The position numbers were made by a program, and so were the translations under genes. Below the pieces are notes generated by a model. That model saw nothing but the letters and a program-made list of their open reading frames with translations, was not told the DNA's origin and did not search any database. A stretch of DNA of 64,000 bases from positions 50,920 through 114,919 of the forward strand of contig SUWS01000003.1 in assembly GCA_015061365.1 (NCBI GenBank). The letters run 5' to 3'. Position 1 is the first letter of the stretch. Each line of letters begins with the position of its first letter. This document shows positions 16,308 to 25,429 of this stretch, one piece after another. Source of the DNA: Lentimicrobiaceae bacterium. GTDB lineage: Bacteria > Bacteroidota > Bacteroidia > Bacteroidales > F082.

Positions 16308-16315
16308 TATCTTTG
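16308..16315 (+). promoter_or_regulatory. -7 promoter element of PASTA-T9SS-rluD operon
   Basis: TATCTTTG, 57 nt before the start codon at 16372; matches TAnnTTTG. Confidence 0.65.
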
Positions 16316-16321
16316 TCGCAC

Positions 16322-16329
16322 CAAAGTTA
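16322..16329 (-). promoter_or_regulatory. -7 promoter element of ddl
   Basis: On the minus strand TAACTTTG, 46 nt before the ddl start. It lies 6 bp from the opposing -7 box, so the two promoters overlap and may interfere with each other. Confidence 0.6.
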
Positions 16330-16371
16330 GCAAAAACACGTTATTAAATAACATTAAAAAATTAAAAATAA

Positions 16372-17427
16372 ATGAAAGCCTTCAATTTTTTAACCAAAAG
16401 GGCGTTTTACATACATCTGCTGATAGCTATAGCATTAGTTGTCATAATAATAGAGTCAGTATTCTTATCTCTGAACTCGTACACACGTCATGGTGAAGAA
16501 ATCGTAGTTCCTGATTTTGTAGGTTTGGATTGTGATTCGATATTGGACATCTATGGCGACGATTTTAATTTCGTCTTGATGGATAGCATATATTCGAGAA
16601 CCTTTCATGAAGGATCTATATTTCAACAAGATCCTATGCCAGGTTCCAAGGTGAAGAAAGGTCGTAACCTTTATTACGTAAAGATTTCTGAAGGTCCTGA
16701 AAGAGTGATAATGCCAAACCTTCGTAATCTGTCGTTGCGTCAAGCTATCGTTTCCCTCAGATCTAATGGATTGAAACTGGAGAGTTTGGAATATGTGGAA
16801 CATTTCGCAAAGAACGCCGTAGTGGAACAGATGTTTGACGGCAGTGTCATCAATCCAGGAGAGGAAATCGTTAAAGGCAGCTCCCTGAAACTCCTCGTTG
16901 GTCTTGGTAGTGGTGATAAGAGAACACATCTTCCAAACTTATTGACGGTTAAGAAAGAAAATGTTAAAGACAATATCTTGGAAGCCTCGCTTAACCTTGG
17001 TAAAGAGATATATATGGATAACGATGAAAAAGGAAAATACAGAGTGTATAAGATGGAACCGGCATACGACATTAAGACGCTCGTCCCTCTTGGCTCTGAA
17101 GTGAATGTCTGGTATCGCTCCGAAAGCAAATTCGATTTCGATTCGTATGGCAGAGAACTCTTTAAGAAAGATTCTGTCCTCACGGTGATGAAGAAGAAAA
17201 AATTATCAGATGATACAATTAAATACGTAACCGATAGTTTTGATTATATCATAACTCATAGACTTTTCCAATTCGATTCTATAAGTCGCGAGTACGACAA
17301 GAGCCTCATCCTAAAAAGAGATTTCTTCGAATATATATATCGTGACGACACTATCGACAGGAATACGTTAAACGAATTAATTAATAATGGAATTAAAGCA
17401 AATTATAATTACTACTATGAAGATTAG
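16372..17427 (+). CDS. PASTA domain membrane-anchored protein
   Basis: A 351-aa protein with one N-terminal membrane anchor (~13-35, IHLLIAIALVVIIIESVFLSL) and a periplasmic part with PASTA repeats. The first is ~40-110 (EIVVPDFVGLDCDSILDIYG ... GSIFQQDPMPGSKVKKGRNLYYVKIS), the second ~112-180 (VIMPNLRNLSLRQAIVSLRSNGLKLE ... NPGEEIVKGSSLKLLVG), and a third, weaker one is ~190-260. PASTA domains bind peptidoglycan or muropeptides; there is no kinase or transpeptidase domain here. The gene overlaps the next by 11 bp. Its place beside ddl and rluD matches a common Bacteroidetes neighbourhood. Confidence 0.9.
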   Translation: MKAFNFLTKRAFYIHLLIAIALVVIIIESVFLSLNSYTRHGEEIVVPDFVGLDCDSILDIYGDDFNFVLMDSIYSRTFHEGSIFQQDPMPGSKVKKGRNLYYVKISEGPERVIMPNLRNLSLRQAIVSLRSNGLKLESLEYVEHFAKNAVVEQMFDGSVINPGEEIVKGSSLKLLVGLGSGDKRTHLPNLLTVKKENVKDNILEASLNLGKEIYMDNDEKGKYRVYKMEPAYDIKTLVPLGSEVNVWYRSESKFDFDSYGRELFKKDSVLTVMKKKKLSDDTIKYVTDSFDYIITHRLFQFDSISREYDKSLILKRDFFEYIYRDDTIDRNTLNELINNGIKANYNYYYED

Positions 17428-19471
17428 AATTTTGATATTTATATCTCTGATATCTGTTGGACTAAAAGGTTTTTCACAAGAATATCTGACAGGATTATCT
17501 CATGGAACGCCAACAAATACCATGAGGTTGACAAAGTCGCAGACGTTGACACTTCCTTTCTTCGATGATTTTTCCGAGAACGATGTCGTTACGAATGCAA
17601 ATAGATGGAAGAATCAGTATGTGTTCGTCAACTCTGGTTTCCCGTTATTTCCTATTAATTACAATGCCGCCACATTTGACGCTCTCGATGAGATTGGAAG
17701 AGTATATTCTCATGCAAGCAGCAACCCGTTCGTAGCTGATTCGTTGATGTCTAATCCGATAAGTCTTGATGGCATGTCACCCGCCGACTCTCTATACTTC
17801 AGTTTTTACTACCAGCCTCAGGGCTTGGGCGACGCTCCTGAATCGACAGACTCGTTGGTGCTCATGTTCGGCTGTGTCGTAGATACATTCAGAATTGAAT
17901 ACGATTCGGTCTTCGTCTATGAAATGTTCGAATATATGCAAGTCGATACGATATTTCCAGGCGACATCCTGTATCACGACATGAATTCGTCATGTAATCA
18001 GGATATGTACACACTGTCGCAGAGCTTATATACAGCGGAAGATTCTTTGGTGAAGGTGGCAATTCCTTGCGACACCGTCTTTTATACAGAATTCGTCTGG
18101 AACCATATATGGAGCACTGAAGGCATGAGCTTGGATTCATTCCTTGTTGTCAACAACGGAAACTATTTCAAACAGGTGATGATTCCTGTCGTCGACGAGA
18201 AATATTTTAAAAATGACATGATAGTCCTTTTCTATAATTATGCGACATTGCCTTCATCGATGTATCCTAACGACAGAAGTAACGTCGACAATTGGAATAT
18301 CGACTTCGTTTATTTTGACAAAAATCGTTCATACAACGACATCACATATCCATTGATTACTTTCTCCGAAAAATCGCCTTCATTTTTGAAACGTTATCAA
18401 TCAATGCCTTACCGACAATATAAGAGCAATCCTACTGTTGCGATGTCAACCAACTACAAAATGTATTTCATTAATTTAGATTCTGTCGGAGCAAATGTTC
18501 AATATTCATGTAAGATTGAAAATATGACAAACGGATGGTCTTATGATTACGAAGCGGACTGGTCGACAGTTTCACCTTACGCTAATCACGGGATTCATGA
18601 GTACCCTGTGCATTTCAACAACTTCCTTTTTGATATGGATGATAAACTCGATATGGCAACATATCAGATCACACATATTATCAATGTAGATGAAAATTCG
18701 TCGTCGGCAAAAGGCGACACTATCGTAGGATTACAAGTCTTTGACAACTACTACGCCTACGATGACGGTACTCCGGAAAGAGGCTACGGCGTGGTTCCTG
18801 ACGATTCTTATTTCGCTTCTCAATTTACCATATCCGTACCTGATACCTTGTGCGGCGTGCAACTGTTTTTCAACAGAACGCATAACGATGCCAATTACGA
18901 CTTTTTCGATATTGTGGTATGGAACGACAATAACGGCAAACCGGGTAATGAAGTATATCGTCTTAAAAACCAACGACCAATTTGGGATGAGGATGAGATC
19001 TATAAATTCGCCTATTATCCTTTTGATAAAGTCCTGAGAGTGAACGGAACTATCTATGTAGGAATAATGCAACACTCAAGAGAAAGCATAAATATAGGTT
19101 TTGATACATCTGTTGATAATAGTCAATATAATTTCTATGAGACCGGCGACGGTTGGCTTAATAGTCAGATGAAAGGCTCATTGATGATACATCCTGTTCT
19201 CGGCGGCGACTATGTCATTGAGGAAAACGAGGTACAGAAAACACGACTCGGACTTTATCCTGTTCCTTCACAAAATGAAGTGAACATAAGCGAATTACCT
19301 GCCGATGTCTGTGAGGAGATAATAATCTTTGATATGACAGGTCGCATCGTTAAACGTTTTAGTTATGATGTTCGTCTCGACGTTAGCGATTTGTCGAACG
19401 GACTTTATATGATACGAGTAGTCACCGATGAAGGTAAGTCGTATACTGAAAAATTCTTGATTTCTAAATGA
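17417..19471 (+). CDS. Secreted protein with type IX sorting domain
   Basis: A 684-aa protein starting at MKIRILIFISLISVGLKGFSQ, a clear signal peptide, inside the last codons of the PASTA gene. The body is beta-rich and Asp/Ser/Tyr-rich without a family I recognise. The last ~75 residues (LGLYPVPSQNEVNISEL ... IIIFDMTGRIVKRFSY ... DVSDLSNGLYMIRVVTDEGKSYTEKFLISK) form a Por-type C-terminal sorting domain, used for export by the type IX system. It overlaps rluD by four bases (ATGA), so PASTA, this gene and rluD look translationally coupled, an odd place for a secreted cargo protein. Confidence 0.88.
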   Translation: MKIRILIFISLISVGLKGFSQEYLTGLSHGTPTNTMRLTKSQTLTLPFFDDFSENDVVTNANRWKNQYVFVNSGFPLFPINYNAATFDALDEIGRVYSHASSNPFVADSLMSNPISLDGMSPADSLYFSFYYQPQGLGDAPESTDSLVLMFGCVVDTFRIEYDSVFVYEMFEYMQVDTIFPGDILYHDMNSSCNQDMYTLSQSLYTAEDSLVKVAIPCDTVFYTEFVWNHIWSTEGMSLDSFLVVNNGNYFKQVMIPVVDEKYFKNDMIVLFYNYATLPSSMYPNDRSNVDNWNIDFVYFDKNRSYNDITYPLITFSEKSPSFLKRYQSMPYRQYKSNPTVAMSTNYKMYFINLDSVGANVQYSCKIENMTNGWSYDYEADWSTVSPYANHGIHEYPVHFNNFLFDMDDKLDMATYQITHIINVDENSSSAKGDTIVGLQVFDNYYAYDDGTPERGYGVVPDDSYFASQFTISVPDTLCGVQLFFNRTHNDANYDFFDIVVWNDNNGKPGNEVYRLKNQRPIWDEDEIYKFAYYPFDKVLRVNGTIYVGIMQHSRESINIGFDTSVDNSQYNFYETGDGWLNSQMKGSLMIHPVLGGDYVIEENEVQKTRLGLYPVPSQNEVNISELPADVCEEIIIFDMTGRIVKRFSYDVRLDVSDLSNGLYMIRVVTDEGKSYTEKFLISK

Positions 19472-20562
19472 TTATGACAGAACGTTTTGAAGATATAAAA
19501 GAAGAAGAAAAGAAGCAGGATTTCATCGGAAAATATCAAGACGAAGAAACTGAAGAATCTACAGAACTTTACGAACATTTCCGTATCGTGGCGGATCCTG
19601 GTCAGTCGTTAGTGCGTATCGACAAGTTTCTACAGAACAGAATGGAGAACGTCTCTCGCAATAGGATTCAGAATGCGGCAAAGGCAGGAAGCATCTTAGT
19701 GAACGGCAATCCTGTCAAGCAGAATTATAAGATAAAACCTAACGATGTGGTCTCTATCGTACTTTCATTCCCGCCACGCGAAGTAGTCATAACTCCGGAA
19801 AATATTCCTTTGGAAATAGTCTACGAGGACGATGATGTCATCATCATAAACAAACAAGCCGGTCTTGTCGTGCATCCTGGTCACGGTAATTTCGATGGTA
19901 CACTTCTGAATGCCTTGGCATATCATTTTAAGAATACAAATCAGAAGGTAGAAAACGGATTCGGTTATCTCGTACATCGTATCGATAAAGACACTACAGG
20001 TCTGATGATCGTGGCGAAGAACGAAACCGCGCAGACAGTATTAGCGAAACAGTTTTTTGAACATAGCATCACGCGTCGTTATCAGGCTCTCGTATGGGGC
20101 GATTTTGAAAATGATGAAGGTACGATAGAAGGTAATATCGGACGCAGCCTTAAAGACAGGATAGCGATGGCGGTGTTTCCAGACGGCTCGCAAGGAAAGA
20201 CAGCCGTTACACATTATAAGGTCTTGGAACGATTTAATTATGTTACCTTAGCAGAATGTCGTTTGGAGACGGGACGCACACATCAGATACGCGTGCATTT
20301 CCAACATATCGGACATCCTCTCTTCAACGATTATCTATATGGTGGCGACACGATTATCAAAGGTACTACATTCTCGAAATATCGTCAGTTTATCGAGAAC
20401 TGTTTCAGAGAGATACCACGTCATTGCCTGCATGCCAAGATTTTAGGTTTCGTGCATCCGACAACGGGAAAAGAAATGTATTTCGACTCGGAACTGCCAA
20501 AAGATATGGTGGCAGTCTTAGATAAATGGCGTAATTATATAAAAAGTAGAATTGACAATTGA
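19468..20562 (+). CDS. rluD: RluD-like 23S rRNA pseudouridine synthase
   Basis: Isomerises uridines in 23S rRNA (helix 69 in E. coli). The 364-aa protein has an N-terminal S4 RNA-binding domain (~48-105, SLVRIDKFLQNRMENVSRNRIQNAAKAGSILVNG) and a catalytic domain with HRIDKDTTGLMIVAK, whose Asp (~172) is the nucleophile. Further motifs are AECRLETGRTHQIRVH and GHPLFNDYLYGG. A second ATG two codons downstream is equally possible as start. The final residues RIDN and the TGA stop run into a GACAATT-type repeat tract. There is a non-conserved, charged ~45-residue N-terminal extension. Confidence 0.93.
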   Translation: MIMTERFEDIKEEEKKQDFIGKYQDEETEESTELYEHFRIVADPGQSLVRIDKFLQNRMENVSRNRIQNAAKAGSILVNGNPVKQNYKIKPNDVVSIVLSFPPREVVITPENIPLEIVYEDDDVIIINKQAGLVVHPGHGNFDGTLLNALAYHFKNTNQKVENGFGYLVHRIDKDTTGLMIVAKNETAQTVLAKQFFEHSITRRYQALVWGDFENDEGTIEGNIGRSLKDRIAMAVFPDGSQGKTAVTHYKVLERFNYVTLAECRLETGRTHQIRVHFQHIGHPLFNDYLYGGDTIIKGTTFSKYRQFIENCFREIPRHCLHAKILGFVHPTTGKEMYFDSELPKDMVAVLDKWRNYIKSRIDN

Positions 20563-20644
20563 TAATTAACAATTAACAATTTACAATTAACAATTGACAA
20601 TGATAGATTAATAACTGTAAACTGTAAATTGTAAACTATAAACT
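20551..20644. repeat. Heptamer tract (ATTAACA/ATTGACA) and ACTGTAA units
   Basis: Seven-bp units fill the gap between rluD and hldD and supply the rluD stop codon. The second half reads ACTGTAA/ATTGTAA/ACTATAA. Confidence 0.8.
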
Positions 20645-20648
20645 GATT

Positions 20649-21686
20649 ATGATAGTAATAACTGGAGCAGCGGGTTTCATCGGCAGCGTAGTCGCAGGTG
20701 AACTTAATAATAGAGGTCGTAACGATTTAGTGTTAGTCGATGATTTCTCTAAGAAACAGAAGGAGAGAAATTATATTGACTTAAGATATAATGTGCTGAT
20801 TAATAGAAATGACTTCTTCGATTGGTTCGAGGAAAATCATTATTATGTAGATTTCGTGGTTCATCTCGGAGCTCGTACCGATACTACGGAATTCGACTGG
20901 AACGTGTTCCAGAAACTCAATGTCGATTATACTGAGACGATGTTTTCCTTATGCGCTGAATATCAGATCCCGTTGGTATATGCTTCATCGGCTGCGACAT
21001 ACGGCAACGGTGAGTTAGGCTATGACGACAGTCACGAGGTGGTGGAGAGATTGCAACCTTTGAATCCTTACGGACGTTCTAAGAATGAAGTCGACAAATG
21101 GATTTTGAAACAAGAGAAACAGCCGCCTTTCTGGGCAGGTTTAAAGTTTTTCAACGTCTATGGTCCTAATGAATATCACAAAGGACGTATGGCTTCTGTC
21201 ATATTCCATTCGTTCAATCAGATAAACGCTACAGGAAAGGTGAAGTTGTTCCGCTCGCATCGTCCGGATTTCGAAGACGGACAACAACTCCGCGACTTTA
21301 TCTATGTTAAAGACATTGCTAACGTAATCTGTTTTATGATGGAAGGTCAACAGACAAAAGTCAACGGACAACAGACATCGTCCACAGAAAATTTCAATTC
21401 TCAACTTTCAACTTCCAATTTAAAGAGCGGTATCTACAACCTCGGTACGGGAAAAGCACGCAGTTTCTATGACTTGGCAGCTGCTACTTTCAAAGCGATG
21501 GGAAAAGATGTTAATATCGAATTTATCGACATTCCAGAAGACATAAGAGATAAGTATCAATACTTTACCGAAGCCAATATGACAAAACTTAGAGATGCCG
21601 GCTACGATAAAGAATTCACTTCATTAGAAGATGGCGTTGAGGATTATGTGAAGAATTATTTGAGGGATTTTATAGAAGTTCCTTAA
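20649..21686 (+). CDS. hldD: ADP-L-glycero-D-manno-heptose 6-epimerase with in-frame repeat insertion
   Basis: SDR-type epimerase that makes the heptose precursor of lipopolysaccharide inner core. The 345-aa protein has the NAD-binding GAAGFIGSVVAGEL (~6-19), HLGARTDTTEFDWN, YASSAATYGNG, the catalytic Tyr/Lys in NPYGRSKNEVDKW, and NVYGPNEYHKGRMASV, FEDGQQLRDFIYVKDI, all typical of HldD. Residues ~233-258 (GQQTKVNGQQTSSTENFNSQLSTSNL) are encoded by a CAACAGA element followed by CAACTTT-type heptamers. The insert lies just before SGIYNLGTGKARSF, a surface loop in this fold, so activity is probably kept. Related sugar epimerases cannot be fully excluded. Confidence 0.9.
   Translation: MIVITGAAGFIGSVVAGELNNRGRNDLVLVDDFSKKQKERNYIDLRYNVLINRNDFFDWFEENHYYVDFVVHLGARTDTTEFDWNVFQKLNVDYTETMFSLCAEYQIPLVYASSAATYGNGELGYDDSHEVVERLQPLNPYGRSKNEVDKWILKQEKQPPFWAGLKFFNVYGPNEYHKGRMASVIFHSFNQINATGKVKLFRSHRPDFEDGQQLRDFIYVKDIANVICFMMEGQQTKVNGQQTSSTENFNSQLSTSNLKSGIYNLGTGKARSFYDLAAATFKAMGKDVNIEFIDIPEDIRDKYQYFTEANMTKLRDAGYDKEFTSLEDGVEDYVKNYLRDFIEVP
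21345..21421 (+). repeat. Composite in-frame repeat insertion inside hldD
   Basis: CAACAGA-type element (about 21345-21375) followed by a degenerate (CAACTTT) tract (about 21393-21421). Same order, strand sense and reading frame as in birA. Confidence 0.9.
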
Positions 21687-21723
21687 GTATGAGAAAGTGA
21701 TTTAGAATAGAACATTTTTATAA

Positions 21724-21731
21724 CATCTTTG
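21724..21731 (+). promoter_or_regulatory. Possible -7 element of patatin gene
   Basis: CATCTTTG, one mismatch to TAnnTTTG, 25 nt before the ATG at 21756. Weak. Confidence 0.35.
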
Positions 21732-21755
21732 TAAAGAATAAATAAGATATAGGTA

Positions 21756-24032
21756 ATGGACAATGGACGGATAATAACAGTCTGCTGTCAGCGTTTTGTT
21801 GGCAGTATCAACTCAAAGCTCAAAGCTCAAAGCTCAAAGCTCATAGTTGTTCTTTTATCTTTTGTCTTTTGTCAGAATCTCATTGCCCAAACCAACGATT
21901 CCATCACTCGGCCTCGCGTTGGTGTAGTTCTCAGCGGTGGAGGAGCTAAAGGATTCGCCCACATCGGCGTACTCAAAGTGATAGAGGAGTCGGGGTTGCC
22001 GATAGATTACATCGCGGGCACGAGTATGGGCAGTATCGTCGGCGGACTTTATTCCATAGGATATTCGCCGGAGACTATGATTCGTTTAGTGAAAGAGCAG
22101 AACTGGGACGCTGTGATGTCGGACGCCATTCCTCGCAAATATATATCCGTAGATGATAAAATATTAGATCGTCATTATCTTGCCACTTTCCCTTTTAGAA
22201 ACCGTAAGATCGAGATGAAGTCGGCTATTTATGACGGCGCGATGGTGAATCTGCTTTTGGCTCGACTTACGTCGCCAGTCTATAACATAAGGAACTACAG
22301 TGAATTATCGGTTCCGTTTTTATGTGTGGCTGCCGACATAGAAACGGCGGAGGCTTACGAGATGACGAGAGGCAACTTGCAGCGTTCTATAAGGGCGTCT
22401 ATGTCGATCCCGTTTTATTTCACGCCAGTAGAGGTAGACGGACGACTGCTCATCGACGGTGGAATGAGAAATAATTTCCCGGTACATAACTTAAGAGACA
22501 AAGGACTTGACATTATAATAGGTGTCAACGTTCAACGTGATTTTCGGAAGAAAGACGACCTCAACTCTCTCGCTAAAATCCTCGACCAGATGATAGCCAT
22601 GACTGACATCGACGCTAATATGAAAGCGCAGGAAGATGTCGACATCCATATAAAACCTAACTTATCGAATTTCGGCATGATGGATTTTAATTATTATGAC
22701 ACCATCATCGCTCTCGGTGAACAGGCGGCACGCCAATATCTTCCTGAATTTAAACGCTTAGCTGATTCTATCAAGTCGATAGAAGATTATACTTTGGAAC
22801 GTCCTGATATAGAACCTCTCGACACCATATTCGTGATCTCGTTAAAAGTGAAAGGCGTGAAGCAGGAAAGCGAGAACTTCATAAAGAAATCATTAGGAAA
22901 ACATTATCCGGCAACGATGGCAATTGACGATATCGAGACTTCCATTATGAGAATTTACGCCACCGGATATTTCAGCGATATATGGTATGAACTCGAACCT
23001 GCCGTTAAAGGCGTCAACTTGGTTATTCATTGCAAAGAGAGAGAAGAAGAGACAGTTTCCGTGGTAGCTCATTACGACAGCGACTACGGAATAGGAATCT
23101 TAGCTAATGTCACCTTGAAAAATATCTTGAAATTTCCTACACGTTCAACATTGTCGGCGGATATTAACATAGCTGAAGATCCTTACTTCAAACTTCGTCT
23201 TCATTCCAATGTGTCGCAGAAATTTAAATATGGTGTCGACCTCTCTGTGATAAGTCTGTTTATGAATCAATATAGCGACTATGTAATTAATAATTCATAC
23301 AGCGTGCAAGACAATAAGTTAGATCTCTTCTTTGAATTTATGCCTAATTTAAAACGTCAGTTCAGAATCGGTACGGCGGCGAATTATGTTCACCTTCGCG
23401 ACAACCTGATACATACCGTCAGTTCGGATAATTACGACTTTATCAGTTACGCATATTTCAACTATTATATCAACAATGAAGATTCGCCGACATTCGCTTC
23501 GAGAGGTTGGAAATTCAATCTCAATGGTAAGTATATCATGCCTGTGATAAAAATGGATGACGGAAGCATGATGAAAAACTCCATCGTTTTAAAAGCTGAT
23601 GTCAGCGGTTCTATAGCAATAGGGAAACGTCATTCCTTGAAAATAGGAGCGACGTTAGGTTCATCTTTATTGCAAGAAGAACCACCTCTCAGCTACCAGT
23701 TCTTCGTAGGTGGACAGTCGAATATGAACTATTTTGATAATATCATATCTTTCGACGGATTGAGGTTTACCCAACTATACGGCGACCATATAGCTATCGC
23801 AAAGATGTCGTGGCAATATAACTTCTACAAGAACTTGTATGCCATCGCCAATGTGAACGGAGGCTATATAAATTCTGACTATAATAGTTGGTTCTCTGAC
23901 AAGAGTTTTGTTTTCGGTTGCGGACTGACGTTTGGTATTGAGACAATGGCAGGTCCTATAGAGTTAAGTCTCATGGGAAGTAACAGATGTTCCGACTTAG
24001 TAGGGTTTTTAAATGTAGGTTATTGGTTTTAA
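21756..24032 (+). CDS. Patatin-like phospholipase fused to POTRA and outer-membrane barrel
   Basis: A 758-aa protein of the PlpD/type Vd kind. A signal peptide (hydrophobic KLIVVLLSFVFCQNLIAQ, ~28-45) is followed by a patatin domain (~50-330) with the oxyanion loop VVLSGGGAKGFAHIGVL, nucleophile GTSMGS, and catalytic Asp in IDGGMRNNFPV. A single POTRA-like module follows (~350-430), then a ~16-strand barrel to the C-terminal Phe (GYWF), as expected for an outer-membrane protein. The only ATG in frame is 21756, giving an unusually long n-region of ~27 residues. Part of that region (SKLKAQSSK) is encoded by (CTCAAAG)n heptamers. pyrH follows after 23 bp. Confidence 0.9.
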   Translation: MDNGRIITVCCQRFVGSINSKLKAQSSKLIVVLLSFVFCQNLIAQTNDSITRPRVGVVLSGGGAKGFAHIGVLKVIEESGLPIDYIAGTSMGSIVGGLYSIGYSPETMIRLVKEQNWDAVMSDAIPRKYISVDDKILDRHYLATFPFRNRKIEMKSAIYDGAMVNLLLARLTSPVYNIRNYSELSVPFLCVAADIETAEAYEMTRGNLQRSIRASMSIPFYFTPVEVDGRLLIDGGMRNNFPVHNLRDKGLDIIIGVNVQRDFRKKDDLNSLAKILDQMIAMTDIDANMKAQEDVDIHIKPNLSNFGMMDFNYYDTIIALGEQAARQYLPEFKRLADSIKSIEDYTLERPDIEPLDTIFVISLKVKGVKQESENFIKKSLGKHYPATMAIDDIETSIMRIYATGYFSDIWYELEPAVKGVNLVIHCKEREEETVSVVAHYDSDYGIGILANVTLKNILKFPTRSTLSADINIAEDPYFKLRLHSNVSQKFKYGVDLSVISLFMNQYSDYVINNSYSVQDNKLDLFFEFMPNLKRQFRIGTAANYVHLRDNLIHTVSSDNYDFISYAYFNYYINNEDSPTFASRGWKFNLNGKYIMPVIKMDDGSMMKNSIVLKADVSGSIAIGKRHSLKIGATLGSSLLQEEPPLSYQFFVGGQSNMNYFDNIISFDGLRFTQLYGDHIAIAKMSWQYNFYKNLYAIANVNGGYINSDYNSWFSDKSFVFGCGLTFGIETMAGPIELSLMGSNRCSDLVGFLNVGYWF
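21812..21842 (+). repeat. (CTCAAAG)n tract inside the signal-peptide coding region
   Basis: Four perfect 7-bp units encode about residues 19-29, the charged region of the patatin-barrel signal peptide. Confidence 0.85.
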
Positions 24033-24055
24033 ATAATAATATAAATTTTTACGAT

Positions 24056-24760
24056 ATGAAATACACAAGAGTACTTTTGAAATTAAGCGGTGAAGCCTTG
24101 ATGGGAAATCAACAATATGGCATCGATCCGGAACGTTTAAATGACTATGCGGAAGAGATTGCGGAAGCGTCGAGACAAGCGCAGATAGCTATCGTCATCG
24201 GTGGCGGCAACATATTCCGCGGGCTGCAAGGTGCGAGCAAAGGCATGGACAGAATACAAGGTGACTATATGGGAATGTTAGCTACTGTTATCAACAGCAT
24301 GGCGTTACAATCCACATTGCAATCTAAAGGCGTGAAGACTGCGCTTTTGTCGGGTGTGTTCATCGACCGTATCGCTGATTCCATGAGCAGTGCCAAGGCA
24401 ATAAAACTTCTCGAAGAAGGTAATGTCGTCATCATTGGTGGAGGCTCAGGAAATCCGTTCTTCACTACAGATACCGCCTCAGCGTTGAGAGCCGTTGAAG
24501 TGAGAGCCGACATCATCTTGAAAGGAACTCGCGTCGATGGCATTTATACCGCCGACCCGGAAAAAGACCCGACAGCAACAAAATTCGAACATATCACATA
24601 CGACGAGGCCTACAACAAAAACCTTAAAGTAATGGATCTTACCGCATTTACTTTATGTAAGGAAAACAATATGCCGATGTATGTCTTCGATATGAACACC
24701 AAAGGCAATCTGTTAAAAGTCCTTAACAGAGAAGAAATCGGAACTTTAGTTACAAAATAA
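24056..24760 (+). CDS. pyrH: Uridylate kinase
   Basis: Phosphorylates UMP to UDP; a member of the amino-acid-kinase fold. The start is MKYTRVLLKLSGEALMG (24056), not the track's longer form, which overlaps the end of the patatin gene. The 234-aa length is typical. Motifs: LKLSGEAL, IVIGGGNIFRG, DYMGMLATVINSMALQ, VVIIGGGSGNPFFTTDTASALRA, and ILKGTRVDGIYTADPEKDP. The neighbour frr is also its neighbour in many other bacteria. Confidence 0.97.
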   Translation: MKYTRVLLKLSGEALMGNQQYGIDPERLNDYAEEIAEASRQAQIAIVIGGGNIFRGLQGASKGMDRIQGDYMGMLATVINSMALQSTLQSKGVKTALLSGVFIDRIADSMSSAKAIKLLEEGNVVIIGGGSGNPFFTTDTASALRAVEVRADIILKGTRVDGIYTADPEKDPTATKFEHITYDEAYNKNLKVMDLTAFTLCKENNMPMYVFDMNTKGNLLKVLNREEIGTLVTK

Positions 24761-24783
24761 TGTTGATATAAGCGAAAAATTTT

Positions 24784-24791
24784 TATTTTTG
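24784..24791 (+). promoter_or_regulatory. -7 promoter element of frr
   Basis: TATTTTTG, 20 nt before the frr start codon. frr therefore probably has its own promoter although it follows pyrH. Confidence 0.6.
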
Positions 24792-24811
24792 TGCTGTAAA
24801 AAGTTTTTATT

Positions 24812-25375
24812 ATGACAGACGAATCTCAATTTATTTTAGACGAGACAACTGAAACCATGGAGAACACCATGAAACACATGGAAAATGAGTTTCAGAAGAT
24901 AAGAGCCGGCAAGGCAAGTCCAGCTATGTTGCAAGGCGTTAAGGTAGAATATTACGGAACCATCGTTCCTATCGAACAAACTTCAAATATCGGTACTCCC
25001 GACCCACGTCAAATCATCGTCCAACCTTTCGATAAGGGTTCAATCCAGGCTATCGAAAAAGCTATATTGGCAGCCAACTTAGGATTCAATCCTAAAAACG
25101 AAGGTGATTTCTTGCGTATCCTCGTTCCTCCATTGACAGAAGAACGCCGTAAGGATCTGGCAAAACGTTCAAAGACAGTGGCAGAAGAAACAAAGGTTGG
25201 TATACGTAACATTCGTCGTAACGCTAACGACGACGCCAAGAAACTAAAAGACGAAGGCGTATCAGAAGATGAAGTCAAATTGGTGACAGATAAGATCCAG
25301 GAACTCACCGACAAATATGTCAAGAAGATTGATGAGTTATGTGAACTTAAAGTGAAAGACATCTTAACAGTATAA
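24812..25375 (+). CDS. frr: Ribosome recycling factor
   Basis: Splits post-termination ribosomes together with EF-G. The 187-aa protein is nearly all helix: an N-terminal arm (METMKHMENEFQKIRAGKASPAML), the small domain (VKVEYYGTIVPIEQTSNIGTPDPRQIIVQPFDKGSIQAIEKAI), and a C-terminal helix pair (EERRKDLAKRSKTVAEETKVGIRNIRRNANDDAKKL). An intrinsic terminator follows two bases after the stop. Confidence 0.98.
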   Translation: MTDESQFILDETTETMENTMKHMENEFQKIRAGKASPAMLQGVKVEYYGTIVPIEQTSNIGTPDPRQIIVQPFDKGSIQAIEKAILAANLGFNPKNEGDFLRILVPPLTEERRKDLAKRSKTVAEETKVGIRNIRRNANDDAKKLKDEGVSEDEVKLVTDKIQELTDKYVKKIDELCELKVKDILTV

Positions 25376-25376
25376 A

Positions 25377-25403
25377 AAAAAACTCCCGCAAGGGAGTTTT
25401 TTT
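25377..25403. terminator. Bidirectional terminator between frr and the YitT gene
   Basis: AAAAAACTCCC / GGGAGTTTTTT with loop GCAA and T-runs on both strands. A GNRA-type loop makes this a strong terminator. It serves frr and the convergent YitT gene. Confidence 0.92.
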
Positions 25404-25429
25404 GTTGAACGCTAAATGATAACTATATA

